Shown in pieces: positions 26,490 through 36,110 of a DNA stretch of 49,021 bases; position 1 is the stretch's first letter; each line of letters opens with the position of its first letter. The notes under the pieces were generated by a model. The model ran no database searches, had not been told where the DNA came from, and worked only from the letters and a program-made list of their open reading frames with translations. A program made the translations under genes and the position numbers. Source of the DNA: Paracoccaceae bacterium. GTDB taxonomy: Bacteria > Pseudomonadota > Alphaproteobacteria > Rhodobacterales > Rhodobacteraceae. The stretch covers positions 1 through 49,021 of the forward strand of contig CANHLE010000015.1 of assembly GCA_947461435.1 (NCBI GenBank), in the 5' to 3' direction.

Positions 26490-27020
26490 ATGACTCAAGA
26501 CAACATGGAACCTGAAGATTTTGGTCCCTTGGAGACTGAAGACTTTGCAATGTCAGACGAATTGGACGCACTTCGCGCCGAGCGTGACGACATGCGTGAC
26601 CGCTTCATGCGCGCTTTGGCCGAAGCAGAGAATGTGCGCAAGCGCAGCGATCGTGATCGCAGGGAAGCCGAACAATATGGCAGCACACGGCTGGCACGCG
26701 ATCTTTTGCCGGTGTTTGACAATTTGAAGCGGGCTTTGGATTCGGCAAGCGATGACGCCCGTGTTCAATCGGCCGCTTTGATCGAAGGGGTCGAACTGAC
26801 GCTGCGCGAATTGACGAACGTGATGACAAAACATGGCGTCAAGCCGATTTCCCCGGCGATTGGGGAAATGTTTGACCCGCAGATGCACCAAGCGATGTTC
26901 GAAGCCCCGGTAGCGGGCACAAAGGCCGGTCAGATCATTCAGGTCATGACAGACGGCTTCTTGCTTCACGACCGCCTGCTTCGCCCGGCGCAGGTGGGTG
27001 TTTCGTCGATGGTCGGCTGA
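26490..27020 (+). CDS. grpE: Nucleotide exchange factor GrpE
   Basis: A 176-residue DnaK co-chaperone: a long N-terminal coiled coil (about residues 20-65, LDALRAERDDMRDRFMRALAEAENVRKRSDRD) and a beta-rich head (MTKHGVKPISPAIGEMFDPQMHQAMFE and HDRLLRPAQVGVS). It releases ADP from DnaK. Co-transcribed with hrcA; dnaK and dnaJ are not in the window. Confidence 0.96.
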   Translation: MTQDNMEPEDFGPLETEDFAMSDELDALRAERDDMRDRFMRALAEAENVRKRSDRDRREAEQYGSTRLARDLLPVFDNLKRALDSASDDARVQSAALIEGVELTLRELTNVMTKHGVKPISPAIGEMFDPQMHQAMFEAPVAGTKAGQIIQVMTDGFLLHDRLLRPAQVGVSSMVG

Positions 27021-27038
27021 ATGGGTGGCCGGCCAAGT

Positions 27039-28151
27039 TCAGGGTCGGCCATTCAAGACATCGTCCACCAGATCCCGCACTTTTTTGGTCCAGAGTTCAG
27101 GGGAAAAAGTACCCCTCCAGGCCGCATGAATCTTTTCCCTCCAGATTTCTGGCGACTGATGGAAGGTGGCGGTCATGCGATCGATGGTCCGGGCCGTTTC
27201 TGAAAGATCATCGGTGATTGTCCCAAACAGGGGGTGGATCTGTTGAATCATCTTCGTGCCGCCAACGGGTGTTGAGAAGATCGGAAGACCCGCCTCCATC
27301 GCCTCGATCATCGAAATTGAAAGCCCTTCGTATCGTGATGTGACAAGAAGACCATCCGCTGACGCAAGGGCAGGGCGCACATCGGCGGTGTCGCCGTGAA
27401 ACATGACACGGTGAATGGCGCCGCCCAAAACATCAGAAAACCGCCGCTTCAAGGCATCAGACTCTGTACCCATCCCGTAAAGCGACAGCTTGAAGCCATC
27501 CGGCAACGCGCGAAAAACCCTCGCGGCCAGATCCAGATTCTTTTGGGATGAATCCCGGGTCAGCATCACCAAGGTTCTGTCACCGGCTTTCATAGGACGG
27601 CCTGCATTGAAGCCGCCCAAACGTGACGAGTTTGGCAAAAGATGCAGCCTATGGCCCCTCAAAGAGGGCTCCATCGCTGTGCGGTCTTCTGATGTCAGGA
27701 AAACGGCATCGTGCCGATCAGAAACCATTAGGCTCGCCGCCTCAATCGCCTTTGAGATGGATGACTTCAGCGGGCTGTGGCCCGGCCCGAAGGGCAGGCC
27801 ATGGTAGGTCACCATCAAGTGGCCCAGATTGCCGGACCGAAGGGCCCATCGGCACAAGGGAAGGCTCATCCGGGCATGGGCCCAAACAAGGTCAGGCCGG
27901 ATTTCAGACAGTGCAGCAAGAAGACCCGTATGCGCCCGTATCGCGGATACCGGGTTCAAACTGGTCGCCAGGCCCGGCACAACGACGTGACGCAGGGAAT
28001 TTGCAAAGGCGTAACCACCACGATCCTTGTCAGAAAGAACAGAAATTTCCGCCCGTTCCGCAAGGGCGTGGCACAGATGTTCAATATGCCGGGGCACACC
28101 TGACCGGCCCCCATCCCCTCCCACAAGAACAAGTTTTGGAAGTGAGGCCAT
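27039..28151 (-). CDS. Glycosyltransferase family 4 protein
   Basis: A 370-residue GT-B enzyme. The N-terminal domain has the glycine-rich GGDGGRSGVPRHIEHLCHALA expected of the acceptor side. The C-terminal domain holds the donor-binding pattern TSRYEGLSISMIEAMEAGLPIFSTPVGG with the E-x7-E pair, preceded by VMFHGDTADVRPALASADG. No signal peptide or membrane helix, so it acts at the cytoplasmic face. It begins 1 nt after the GT2 gene and probably adds a sugar in the same surface glycan. Donor and acceptor are not deducible. Confidence 0.88.
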   Translation of the reverse strand: MASLPKLVLVGGDGGRSGVPRHIEHLCHALAERAEISVLSDKDRGGYAFANSLRHVVVPGLATSLNPVSAIRAHTGLLAALSEIRPDLVWAHARMSLPLCRWALRSGNLGHLMVTYHGLPFGPGHSPLKSSISKAIEAASLMVSDRHDAVFLTSEDRTAMEPSLRGHRLHLLPNSSRLGGFNAGRPMKAGDRTLVMLTRDSSQKNLDLAARVFRALPDGFKLSLYGMGTESDALKRRFSDVLGGAIHRVMFHGDTADVRPALASADGLLVTSRYEGLSISMIEAMEAGLPIFSTPVGGTKMIQQIHPLFGTITDDLSETARTIDRMTATFHQSPEIWREKIHAAWRGTFSPELWTKKVRDLVDDVLNGRP

Positions 28152-28152
28152 C

Positions 28153-29094
28153 CTATATTTGACCCGAAACCAGCAAGAATTTTAAAAGAAGGTCTTCGAC
28201 CCGATTTTGGCGGTAAAGGCCGATCTTCCGAATTTGGCGCGGACGCTGCCAAAACCAACAATCGCGCAGCGCAAGAAGGCGCAAGGCAGCCTCTTGGGCG
28301 GCGGGATCAAGCCCCGGTGTTTCGGCCAAATTCCTGGCCTGAAGCCGAAGAGACTCAGCGTATGTTCCACCAAGCGCGCGGGCGATCCTGGCAACCATTT
28401 GGCCTTTTGCCTGCCCGCTTCCGACAAGATTGGCCGAATGTTGGCGGTAGTGCAAATTTGGCTGCGGATCATAAACGATCTGACCCCCAGACGCGGAAAT
28501 AACCTGATACGCCCACCAATCGTGAAAACCGGCCTCCAGCGCATCAGGGTTTTTATGCCCCGTCAGCGCGTGACGAAGAAGATTTGCCCCGGCAGGGTTT
28601 AGGACCATCCCGTTGCCCGTCAGAATATTCTCGGCAAGGGCATGGCGAAAGCCAAGCGCGCGGGTGGGCAAAGGGGCGTTCCGCTGGCTCCTGCCGCCCT
28701 GATCCACAATCAGGGCGCGGCAGCCATACAGCGCAGATGTCGCCGAATGGTCTTTGATCTGATCGATGGCGCGCGTCAGTTTTTCCGGTATCCAGATATC
28801 ATCTTGATCGCAAAAAGCGATGTATCCATCTGCCATTGTTGTTTGCTGAAGCAAGAACAGGAAGTTCGCCGTCGCCCCCCGCTCTGGCCCTTGGATAAGC
28901 GTCACCTTCCCAGCCCCAAGCCGACGTTGGAAATCTGACAAAATGGACATGGTTGCGTCGGTCGACCCATCGTCGCTGACCAAAAGCCGCCAGTTTCTAT
29001 AGGTTTGGGCCGAAATTGAGTCGATCTGCTCGGGCAGATACGCAGCCCCGTTTCGCGTTGCCATCAAAATTGTAAGGCAGGGGGCGCCGGGCAT
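28153..29094 (-). CDS. Glycosyltransferase family 2 protein (rhamnosyltransferase-like)
   Basis: A 313-residue GT-A enzyme. Near the start are LTILMATRNGAAYLPEQIDSISAQTYRNW and VSDDGSTD (nucleotide-sugar Asp), then AFCDQDDIWIPEKL with the DxD metal-binding motif. The FHDWWAYQVISASGG segment, with a catalytic-base Asp, is typical of O-antigen rhamnosyltransferase-like GT2 proteins. It lies 2 nt after mutS and 1 nt before the GT4 gene, so the three are likely read together. Confidence 0.88.
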   Translation of the reverse strand: MPGAPCLTILMATRNGAAYLPEQIDSISAQTYRNWRLLVSDDGSTDATMSILSDFQRRLGAGKVTLIQGPERGATANFLFLLQQTTMADGYIAFCDQDDIWIPEKLTRAIDQIKDHSATSALYGCRALIVDQGGRSQRNAPLPTRALGFRHALAENILTGNGMVLNPAGANLLRHALTGHKNPDALEAGFHDWWAYQVISASGGQIVYDPQPNLHYRQHSANLVGSGQAKGQMVARIARALGGTYAESLRLQARNLAETPGLDPAAQEAALRLLALRDCWFWQRPRQIRKIGLYRQNRVEDLLLKFLLVSGQI

Positions 29095-29096
29095 GG

Positions 29097-31748
29097 TTAT
29101 CCAGCCGCGCCGTGCAAAAGATCGCGCAGTTCATAGACCAATTGGAGCGCCTCTTTCGCCGAAAGCTCGTCAGGCTGGATGTCCTTGAGCCGAAGCTCCA
29201 CCGCGCTGACCTTGGCAGGGGCCGGTTTGGAGGGCTGCGGAAGAACCCGAAACAGTGGCAAGTCATCAATCAGTGTTTTCTTGGGCGCACCGTCCCGATC
29301 CCCTTTTTCCAGCGCCTCAAGAACAACTTTTGCGCGGTCCACCACCGATTGCGGCAAGCCGGCAAGACGGGCGACCTGCACCCCATAACTGCGATCGGCG
29401 GCGCCCTTTTTGACCTCGTGAAGAAAGATCACATCGCCTTCCCATTCCTTGACGGTCACAGTTGCATTTTGAACGCCCGAAAGCTTGCCGGCCAGCGCGG
29501 TCATCTCATGATAATGGGTTGCGAAAAGCGCCCTGCATCGATTGACATCGTGAAGGTGTTCAAGGGTCGCCCAAGCAATAGACAACCCGTCATATGTTGC
29601 TGTGCCGCGGCCGATTTCGTCCAGAATGACAAGCGCCCTGTCATCGGCTTGATTCAGGATGGCGGCCGTTTCCACCATTTCCACCATGAATGTTGATCGG
29701 CCCCGCGCCAAATCATCGGCGGCCCCGACGCGGCTGAAAATTTGGCTGACAAGGCCGATCTCTGCCGATGTCGCAGGAACGAAAGATCCAGACTGTGCCA
29801 AAAGCGCAATCAGGGCGTTTTGACGAAGAAAGGTGGATTTCCCCGCCATGTTTGGCCCCGTCAAAAGCCAGATCGCGGGCGCAGTTCCATCAGTCAAAGC
29901 ACAGTCGTTCGCCACGAAAGGACCGGCGCCTTGTCGGCGCAGCGCCCGTTCCACGACAGGGTGCCGGCCACCCTTCACAACGAACCTTCGGTCGTCGGCA
30001 ACCGAAGGTTCACACCAGCCTTCGCCCATCGCCAGATCCGCAAAACCTGCGGCCAGATCAATCTCGGCCAAAGCGCGTGCTGTGGTTCCGATTGCGGCAG
30101 AATGTTCCACGATTGCGGCTCTAAACGCCTCAAAATGGTGCTTTTCAATCTCTAGCGCATGGTTTGCGGCATTCAGAATTCGCGTCTCGATCTCGCTGAG
30201 CGGGAGAGTGGTAAAGCGGACTTGGTTTGCCGTGGTCTGTCGGTGGATAAAGACCTCGTTCAGGGGCGGCGCAAACAACTTTTCGGCGTGGGTCGTGGTG
30301 GTTTCGATAAAGTAGCCCAAAACATTGTTATGTTTGATCTTCAGGCTTTGGATCCCGGATTGGTCGGCATAATGCGCTTGCATCCTGCCTATTACGCCGC
30401 GCCCCTCGTCGCGCAGGGTGCGGGTTTCGTCCAGGTCCGTATCATGCCCTTCGGCCACAAAGTTTCCGTCGCGCACCAAAAGAGGGGGTTCTGCCACGAG
30501 GGCACGGTCAAGCAGATCGATCAGCGGGCGATGACCCACCAGGGCCTTCAGGCTTTCGCGCAACAGCGGCGGGGCATCTGAAAGTCTGGGGGCAAGGCCT
30601 TCTGCGATCGTCAGGCCAGTCCGGATTGCGACCAAATCCCGCGGTCCGCCACGATCCAGTGCCAGTCTTGACAGGGCGCGGTCCATATCCGGGCAATGGC
30701 GCAGGGCGTCGCGCAGCGTGTCGCGAAGCGTGCTGTTGTCTACCAGATACCGCACGGCCGCCAGACGCTGCTGAATTGTCGCCAGATCACGCGATGGGGC
30801 CGATATTCGCCGTTCAAGCAGGCGCGCGCCGGCCGCTGTCGTTGTTCTGTCAATGGCAGCAAGAAGCGTGCCCTCTCGCCCGCCAGAAAGGGCCTGAGTC
30901 AATTCCAGGTTGCGGCGCGTGGCGGCGTCAATTTGCAGGGTTCCGCCGGTCGATTCGCGCAAGGGCGGCCGAAGCAGCGGCAGTTTGCCCCGCTGCGTCA
31001 GGTCAAGGTAATCAACAAGGGCGCCCATCGCGGCAAGTTCGGCGCGATCAAAAGCCCCAAAGGCATCGAGGGATCCGACGCCAAAAAGTGCACAAAGCCG
31101 CCGTTCAGCGCCTGTGCTGTCAAAACTGCCTTTCGATAAAACCGTCACGGAAGCACCAGATTCCGCGATCAGATTTTCCAACTGGCCCTGCGAGGAGTCG
31201 CTTACCAAAACTTCTTTTGGGGCCAATCGCGCCAATTCCGGACCCAGACGAACGGCCGGGCAGGGCATCACGCGCAACTCGCCTGTCGAAATATCGGCCC
31301 ACGCCAGTGCGCATTCGTCCCGAACTTCTGCAAAGGCCACAAGAAAGTTATGCCGTCTGGCATCAAGCAAGGACTCTTCGGTAAGCGTTCCGGGCGTGAC
31401 AAGGCGCACAACGTCCCGGCGCACCACGGCTTTGTAGCCACGTTTCTTTGCCTCGGCCGGGTCCTCCATCTGTTCCGCGATTGCCACGCGAAACCCCTTT
31501 CGGATCAGCATCAAAAGGTAACTTTCCGCAGCATGATAGGGCACCCCGCACATCGGGATCGATTCCCCAAGGTGTAACCCCCGTTTTGTCAGCGCAATAT
31601 CCAACGCAGCGGCGGCCTGCACCGCATCGTCAAAAAACATCTCGTAGAAATCGCCCATGCGATAGAACAAGATCGCAGAGGGGTACTGCGCCTTGATTTC
31701 AAGGTATTGCGCCATCATTGGCGTTACGCTGGGGTCCTGCGCTGTCAC
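29097..31748 (-). CDS. mutS: DNA mismatch repair protein MutS
   Basis: An 883-residue protein of normal length. The mismatch-binding loop is [15 protein letters not shown] (Phe-x-Glu). The connector, lever and clamp domains follow, and the ATPase has Walker [29 protein letters not shown], Walker [18 protein letters not shown] and FATHYHEM. The start is GTG 31748; ATG 31718 is an in-frame alternative 10 codons on. The gene is followed at 2 nt by two glycosyltransferase genes, an unusual partnership for mutS. Confidence 0.96.
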   Translation of the reverse strand: MTAQDPSVTPMMAQYLEIKAQYPSAILFYRMGDFYEMFFDDAVQAAAALDIALTKRGLHLGESIPMCGVPYHAAESYLLMLIRKGFRVAIAEQMEDPAEAKKRGYKAVVRRDVVRLVTPGTLTEESLLDARRHNFLVAFAEVRDECALAWADISTGELRVMPCPAVRLGPELARLAPKEVLVSDSSQGQLENLIAESGASVTVLSKGSFDSTGAERRLCALFGVGSLDAFGAFDRAELAAMGALVDYLDLTQRGKLPLLRPPLRESTGGTLQIDAATRRNLELTQALSGGREGTLLAAIDRTTTAAGARLLERRISAPSRDLATIQQRLAAVRYLVDNSTLRDTLRDALRHCPDMDRALSRLALDRGGPRDLVAIRTGLTIAEGLAPRLSDAPPLLRESLKALVGHRPLIDLLDRALVAEPPLLVRDGNFVAEGHDTDLDETRTLRDEGRGVIGRMQAHYADQSGIQSLKIKHNNVLGYFIETTTTHAEKLFAPPLNEVFIHRQTTANQVRFTTLPLSEIETRILNAANHALEIEKHHFEAFRAAIVEHSAAIGTTARALAEIDLAAGFADLAMGEGWCEPSVADDRRFVVKGGRHPVVERALRRQGAGPFVANDCALTDGTAPAIWLLTGPNMAGKSTFLRQNALIALLAQSGSFVPATSAEIGLVSQIFSRVGAADDLARGRSTFMVEMVETAAILNQADDRALVILDEIGRGTATYDGLSIAWATLEHLHDVNRCRALFATHYHEMTALAGKLSGVQNATVTVKEWEGDVIFLHEVKKGAADRSYGVQVARLAGLPQSVVDRAKVVLEALEKGDRDGAPKKTLIDDLPLFRVLPQPSKPAPAKVSAVELRLKDIQPDELSAKEALQLVYELRDLLHGAAG

Positions 31749-31905
31749 GTGCTGTCCAATCCCTTATCCCGTCAAACCCTATCCAAGACGTCCCTTCAGG
31801 AAAAGGGCCCAGCCGTCCGAACGTGAAAACGATTGTTCCGACGCGTTCAGGCGGTAGTATCCACTATAAGTTCATCTAGAAGCAGAAGGCGCCTCTGGCG
31901 AAACC

Positions 31906-33633
31906 GTGCATAACAAGGTCGATTTCAGTTTACCGCCCGAGGAGCTTTTCCTTAACCCCGCTTCAGATCCGGGGTTTCTTCCAATTGATCCGCCCGATTT
32001 TTTCTGGCGCGCCCAACCAAGGGCCAGAATCCTTGGGTTTTCGGCCAGCCAACACGAAGAGATCGCAAAGAAAATCGAAGGTTTCGTCGCCTATAGCAAT
32101 CGGCACAAGATGTTTTCCAAGGCTGTGGAATTCAATTCCATCCCGGTCCTTCTGGAAAATGCCCGCTTCAAGAAAAGTTTTGTCACGGCTTCTGGCAGGG
32201 GTCTTTTATCCGGTGCGGCCGGAATGCGCCTTCAAAACCGCTATCTATGGGCCAATGAAGATCAATCCTTTGACGCAGATCTGCGGCTGGCCGATTATTT
32301 TGAGCGGTGTCAGGCGGCAAATCCGGAATCGTTGTTTCTGTCTTATGCCGGATCGGTTCCCGACGCGCCGTTTGCTGTCGACTGCCGCAACACCTTTAAC
32401 TACTTTCACTTCTTGACGGAATCGCTGTGCCAACTTTCCACGATTGAAGATATCGGCTCTGCACGGCCCATCTTCATGCACTTTCCAAATCAAATCGAAA
32501 AAACCCGGGGCTTCACGCGCAGCTTTGTCGATGCGCTGTATCCCGAACTTCAGGATCGCGTTGTTTTTGAACGCGCACCAAAGTCTTACGATCGGGTGCT
32601 GTGTTCGTATAATCTGATGAACAGCTATTATCATTATCCCGACGCCCTTGTTCCCTCAGTTGACCCATTGATTGCGAGCCGCACTTTGTGGAAAGGCAAA
32701 CACGCTGTGCGCGCATCTTCAGGCGTGCTTGCCATGAATGCCGTTGATCGCAACCTCTACCGCTTGCGCGAGCGGGGGCTTCAGGCCATTTCGGGCAAGG
32801 ATTTCAGTTACCTTCCCCGTCGATTCTGGGTGGCCCGCGAGTCGAGCCAGGCGAGAGAGCGTTCGATGGAGGGCGAAGACGCGTTGTTGGAGATCTTGCA
32901 ACTTTTCGGGTTCCAAAAGGTTGCCTTCGAGACCCTGACACCGCTGGAACAGATCGCCCTCATGGCGAATGCCGAAGTCATGATGTCTTATCACGGTGCA
33001 GGCTTTGCCAACATGCTTTTTGCCAACCCCAAAGCCCATATCCTTGAACTTGGAACTTTGCAGACGGCCATGTTCAGATGGGGCGATTTTTGGCGTTTGG
33101 CCAATGTTTCCGGATGCAACTATGTGTCCTTCTTTGCGGATTTCGCCAAAGACAATCAGCTGATCGAGCCAAACTTTGCCGAAGACGGGATTTTGCCCGT
33201 CTCTTTGTCTGGGCACGGACTTGCCGTCGTTATGTCTTTTCTCGTATCTCTACTGGGCCATGTTCCGACTTATACACGGGCAAGTGATGTGCAGCGTGTA
33301 GGCCAACAGTTGAACCTGATCGGCGCGGCCGAACGAACCTGGGATCTCTTTCAAAAACATCCCGGCGTCGAAGAGGGCAATGCAAATCTTTGTTTGATTT
33401 TGGCCGAATGCCATCGCCAACGCGGCGATAGTCGGGCAGAGCTGGCGGCGTTGAAGCGCGCGCATCAATTCGACCTTCGCCGAAGCCATACGTTGATGCA
33501 GGTCATATGGTGCGCGCAAAAACTGAATGATCGTTCCGAAGTAAATTGGGCGCTGAGCCGCCTTCGCAGCGCTTTTCCCGAAAAATTCGAAGATATGGTG
33601 CGTGATCGGCCTTGGCTGCGCAGATTGCTTTAG
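31906..33633 (+). CDS. GT61-type glycosyltransferase (DUF563-like) with C-terminal helical repeats
   Basis: A 575-residue protein. The middle resembles GT61 enzymes: VDCRNTFNYFHFLTESLCQL at residues 163-182, and RRFWVARESSQARE and VMMSYHGAGFANMLFANPKAHILEL at residues 303-377, the last carrying the HGAG signature. The C-terminal 120 residues (AERTWDLFQKHPGVEEGNANLCLILAECHRQRGD and following) look like one or two TPR-type helix pairs. A role in polysaccharide assembly is likely by family. The start is taken as GTG 31906; no good ribosome site is visible, so it is uncertain. Convergent with msrA. Confidence 0.78.
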   Translation: MHNKVDFSLPPEELFLNPASDPGFLPIDPPDFFWRAQPRARILGFSASQHEEIAKKIEGFVAYSNRHKMFSKAVEFNSIPVLLENARFKKSFVTASGRGLLSGAAGMRLQNRYLWANEDQSFDADLRLADYFERCQAANPESLFLSYAGSVPDAPFAVDCRNTFNYFHFLTESLCQLSTIEDIGSARPIFMHFPNQIEKTRGFTRSFVDALYPELQDRVVFERAPKSYDRVLCSYNLMNSYYHYPDALVPSVDPLIASRTLWKGKHAVRASSGVLAMNAVDRNLYRLRERGLQAISGKDFSYLPRRFWVARESSQARERSMEGEDALLEILQLFGFQKVAFETLTPLEQIALMANAEVMMSYHGAGFANMLFANPKAHILELGTLQTAMFRWGDFWRLANVSGCNYVSFFADFAKDNQLIEPNFAEDGILPVSLSGHGLAVVMSFLVSLLGHVPTYTRASDVQRVGQQLNLIGAAERTWDLFQKHPGVEEGNANLCLILAECHRQRGDSRAELAALKRAHQFDLRRSHTLMQVIWCAQKLNDRSEVNWALSRLRSAFPEKFEDMVRDRPWLRRLL

Positions 33634-33640
33634 GGCGGGG

Positions 33641-34264
33641 CTAAGGCAAAAAGGCCCGATCGCCCCAAATGGCGCGCACCTGCGCATCGCGACCGCAGGC
33701 TTGGCGGTAGAATTTATAGGCATTCTTCTTTTTCTTTGGCCCGGCCCGCGTCAGCACAATATCGCTGCTCTTATAGTAATCCTGATGGTAACTTTCGGCT
33801 GGCCAAAATGTCTTGGCTGTCAGAACTGGCGTCACGATGGCGCGGCCCAAATCTGCTTCGGCCAACGCTACGTTTTGCTCTGCTATTTTCTTTTGCGCCG
33901 CACCCGATACGAAAATGGCAGATTGATAGGCTGGCCCACGGTCACAGAACTGACCATCTGCATCGGTGACATCGATGCTGCGCAGAAATTTGAACATTAA
34001 ATCCTGATACGAGATGACCGATGGATCGAAGGTGATTTTCACAACCTCCCGATGGCCTGTGTGATCCTCATAGGTCGGGTTTTGTCCATCGCCTCCGGAA
34101 TAGCCTGAAACGACGTCGACAACGCCTTTGACCTTTTCAAAGTCAGACTCAACACACCAAAAACATCCCCCAGCTACAACGGCTGTCTCTGTTTCTGCCC
34201 AAGCCGCCACCGCAAGGGCAAAAAGGCTGAGCAGGATCATCGCACCTTTTGCAAAAACATTCAT
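33641..34264 (-). CDS. msrA: Peptide-methionine (S)-S-oxide reductase, exported
   Basis: A 207-residue MsrA with a signal peptide (MNVFAKGAMILLSLFALAVAAWA, cleavage near residue 23), so it should repair oxidised methionine in the periplasm. The active site is AGGCFWCVES (catalytic Cys34, second Cys37); EDHTGHREVVKITFDP and FWPAESYHQDYY are conserved substrate-pocket elements. A further Cys near the C-terminus (RQACGRDAQ) could be resolving. ATG 34264 is chosen over TTG 34270 because GGAG lies 6 nt upstream. Confidence 0.93.
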   Translation of the reverse strand: MNVFAKGAMILLSLFALAVAAWAETETAVVAGGCFWCVESDFEKVKGVVDVVSGYSGGDGQNPTYEDHTGHREVVKITFDPSVISYQDLMFKFLRSIDVTDADGQFCDRGPAYQSAIFVSGAAQKKIAEQNVALAEADLGRAIVTPVLTAKTFWPAESYHQDYYKSSDIVLTRAGPKKKKNAYKFYRQACGRDAQVRAIWGDRAFLP

Positions 34265-34406
34265 CGCCAACTCCCCTTATCTGAAACGACTTTGCGCCGA
34301 TCTTCATCCCTGTCCACCCACGCTTGCGTTACCTCACCATGGAGTGATGCGCCCCCTTGGCCTTGACCCCGCAGACGATTAGCGTGGCCGAAAGAGGGGG
34401 GCCGTC

Positions 34407-35306
34407 ATGACCGATCACGTATCCACACATCAAGCCGAAGAGGATGCCCGCAACGAAGCGATCCTGATTTACGTCAACGGGCAAATTGTACCGAAGGCGC
34501 AGGCCATGGTGTCTGTCTACGATTCCGGTTTCATGTTGGGTGATGGCGTCTGGGAAGGCATCCGCCTTTACAACGGCCGCTGGACTTTCTTGGACGAACA
34601 TATCGAAAGGCTTTTCGAGGCGGCGAAGGCGGTGGATATTGATATCGGGCTGACGCGCGCGCAGGTGATTTCCGCCGTATTAGACACACAGATGGCCAAC
34701 AACATTGTAACGGATGCCCACGCCCGTCTGATGGTGACGCGGGGCGTCAAGACACGACCCTTTCAGCACCCCAAGCTGTCGCAGCGGGGCCCGACCATGG
34801 TGATCATCATGGAACATAGCCGCCAGAAATTGCCCCGGCCGATCCGTCTGGCGACGGTGCCGCACATGCGCGGCCTTCCCATGACGCAGGATCCAAAGCT
34901 GAACAGCCATTCCAAATTGAACTGCATCCTTGCCTGTATTGCCGCCGAAAAAGCCGGCGCGGATGAGGCTTTGATGCTGGATGTCAATGGCTTTGTGAAT
35001 ACGACCAATGCCTGCAACTTCTTTATCGTCCGCAAGGGCCAAGTTTGGACCAGCACGGGTGACTATTGCATGAATGGGATAACGCGCCAAAAGGTGATCG
35101 ACTTGTGCCGAGCGAACGACATTCCGGTATTTGAACGCAATTTCAGCCTTGTTGATACCTATTCAGCGGATGAGGCCTTTCTGACGGGTACTTTTGGCGC
35201 GCAAACGCCTGTCGGTTCCATCGACGGGCGGATCATCGGATCCGGGCAGATGGGCCCGATGACCGAGCGTTTGCGCGGGCTCTACAAAGCGTTGGTGGGC
35301 GCATGA
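34407..35306 (+). CDS. Class IV aminotransferase (branched-chain / D-amino-acid type)
   Basis: A 299-residue PLP enzyme of fold type IV: YDSGFMLGDGVWEGIRLYNGR, the catalytic Lys in LNSHSKLNCILACIAAEKAGADEALMLD (about residue 172), and GFVNTTNACNFFIV plus TGTFGAQTPV binding the cofactor phosphate. It differs from standard IlvE in the substrate loops and, unlike housekeeping ilvE, is overlapped by a sulfotransferase-like gene (ATGA, 35303-35306). The substrate is probably a small amino or keto acid specific to this cluster; that is inference. Confidence 0.9.
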   Translation: MTDHVSTHQAEEDARNEAILIYVNGQIVPKAQAMVSVYDSGFMLGDGVWEGIRLYNGRWTFLDEHIERLFEAAKAVDIDIGLTRAQVISAVLDTQMANNIVTDAHARLMVTRGVKTRPFQHPKLSQRGPTMVIIMEHSRQKLPRPIRLATVPHMRGLPMTQDPKLNSHSKLNCILACIAAEKAGADEALMLDVNGFVNTTNACNFFIVRKGQVWTSTGDYCMNGITRQKVIDLCRANDIPVFERNFSLVDTYSADEAFLTGTFGAQTPVGSIDGRIIGSGQMGPMTERLRGLYKALVGA

Positions 35307-36034
35307 CGCCGGATCCTGCGCGTATCGCCATGTGGTCTGGCCCGCGGAACCTGTCCACGGCCATGATGTATGCCTTTGCCGCGCGGGGCGATTGCGCCGT
35401 CTGGGACGAGCCTTTCTATGCCGCCTATCTGAAGGCGACGGGGATGGATCATCCGATGTCTGCTGCGGTGATATCCGCCGGCGAGTCTGATCCAGACGCG
35501 GTTGGCCGCGCCTGTTTGGGGTCAATTCCAGCCTCGCAGAGACTGTTTTACCAAAAGCATATGACCCTTCATATGATTCCTGAATTTGACCGCAGGTTCA
35601 TGCGGGGGCTGACCAATGTGTTCCTGATCCGGCACCCCGCGCGGGTTGTGGCCAGCTATGCCAAAAAACGCGAAGCACCAACGCAGATGGATATCGGCTT
35701 TGTCCAGCAGGCCGAACTGTTCGATGAGGTGGCCAACTGGATGGGCGCGGCCCCTTTGGTAATCGACAGCGCCGACATTCGCGCCAATCCCGTATCCTGC
35801 TTGACGCGTCTTTGTGCTGCACTGGGCATCGGCTTCACGGCGAATATGCTACGCTGGCCCGTTGGCCCAAAAACTTTTGATGGGGTTTGGGCGCCGCATT
35901 GGTACAATGCTGTCCATGCCTCGACGGGCTTTGACGAACCCGAGGGTCCACTTCCGTCGCTTTCGAAAGACTTTGCGGATTTGGCTGATCAAGCCATGCC
36001 CCATTACGAACGGTTGGCGAGCCATCGGCTGTGA
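35303..36034 (+). CDS. Sulfotransferase-like P-loop protein
   Basis: A 243-residue protein. The N-terminus has IAMWSGPRNLSTAMMYAF, corresponding to the 5'-phosphosulfate-binding P-loop of sulfotransferases, and NVFLIRHPARVVASY, corresponding to the 3'-phosphate-binding motif (Arg..Ser). VIDSADIRANPVSCLTRLCAALGI resembles the later sulfotransferase helix. It may transfer sulfate from PAPS or act on another nucleotide. Its start overlaps the aminotransferase stop; plant proteins that fuse a similar P-loop domain to an aminotransferase domain suggest a functional link, from memory. Confidence 0.75.
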   Translation: MTPDPARIAMWSGPRNLSTAMMYAFAARGDCAVWDEPFYAAYLKATGMDHPMSAAVISAGESDPDAVGRACLGSIPASQRLFYQKHMTLHMIPEFDRRFMRGLTNVFLIRHPARVVASYAKKREAPTQMDIGFVQQAELFDEVANWMGAAPLVIDSADIRANPVSCLTRLCAALGIGFTANMLRWPVGPKTFDGVWAPHWYNAVHASTGFDEPEGPLPSLSKDFADLADQAMPHYERLASHRL

Positions 36035-36110
36035 CGATTTCCCATCATGGAAGGGCTTGCCGGTTTCCGGGATCAGACGCATCGTGCGCTGCACAGATGA
36101 GGAGAGCCAA

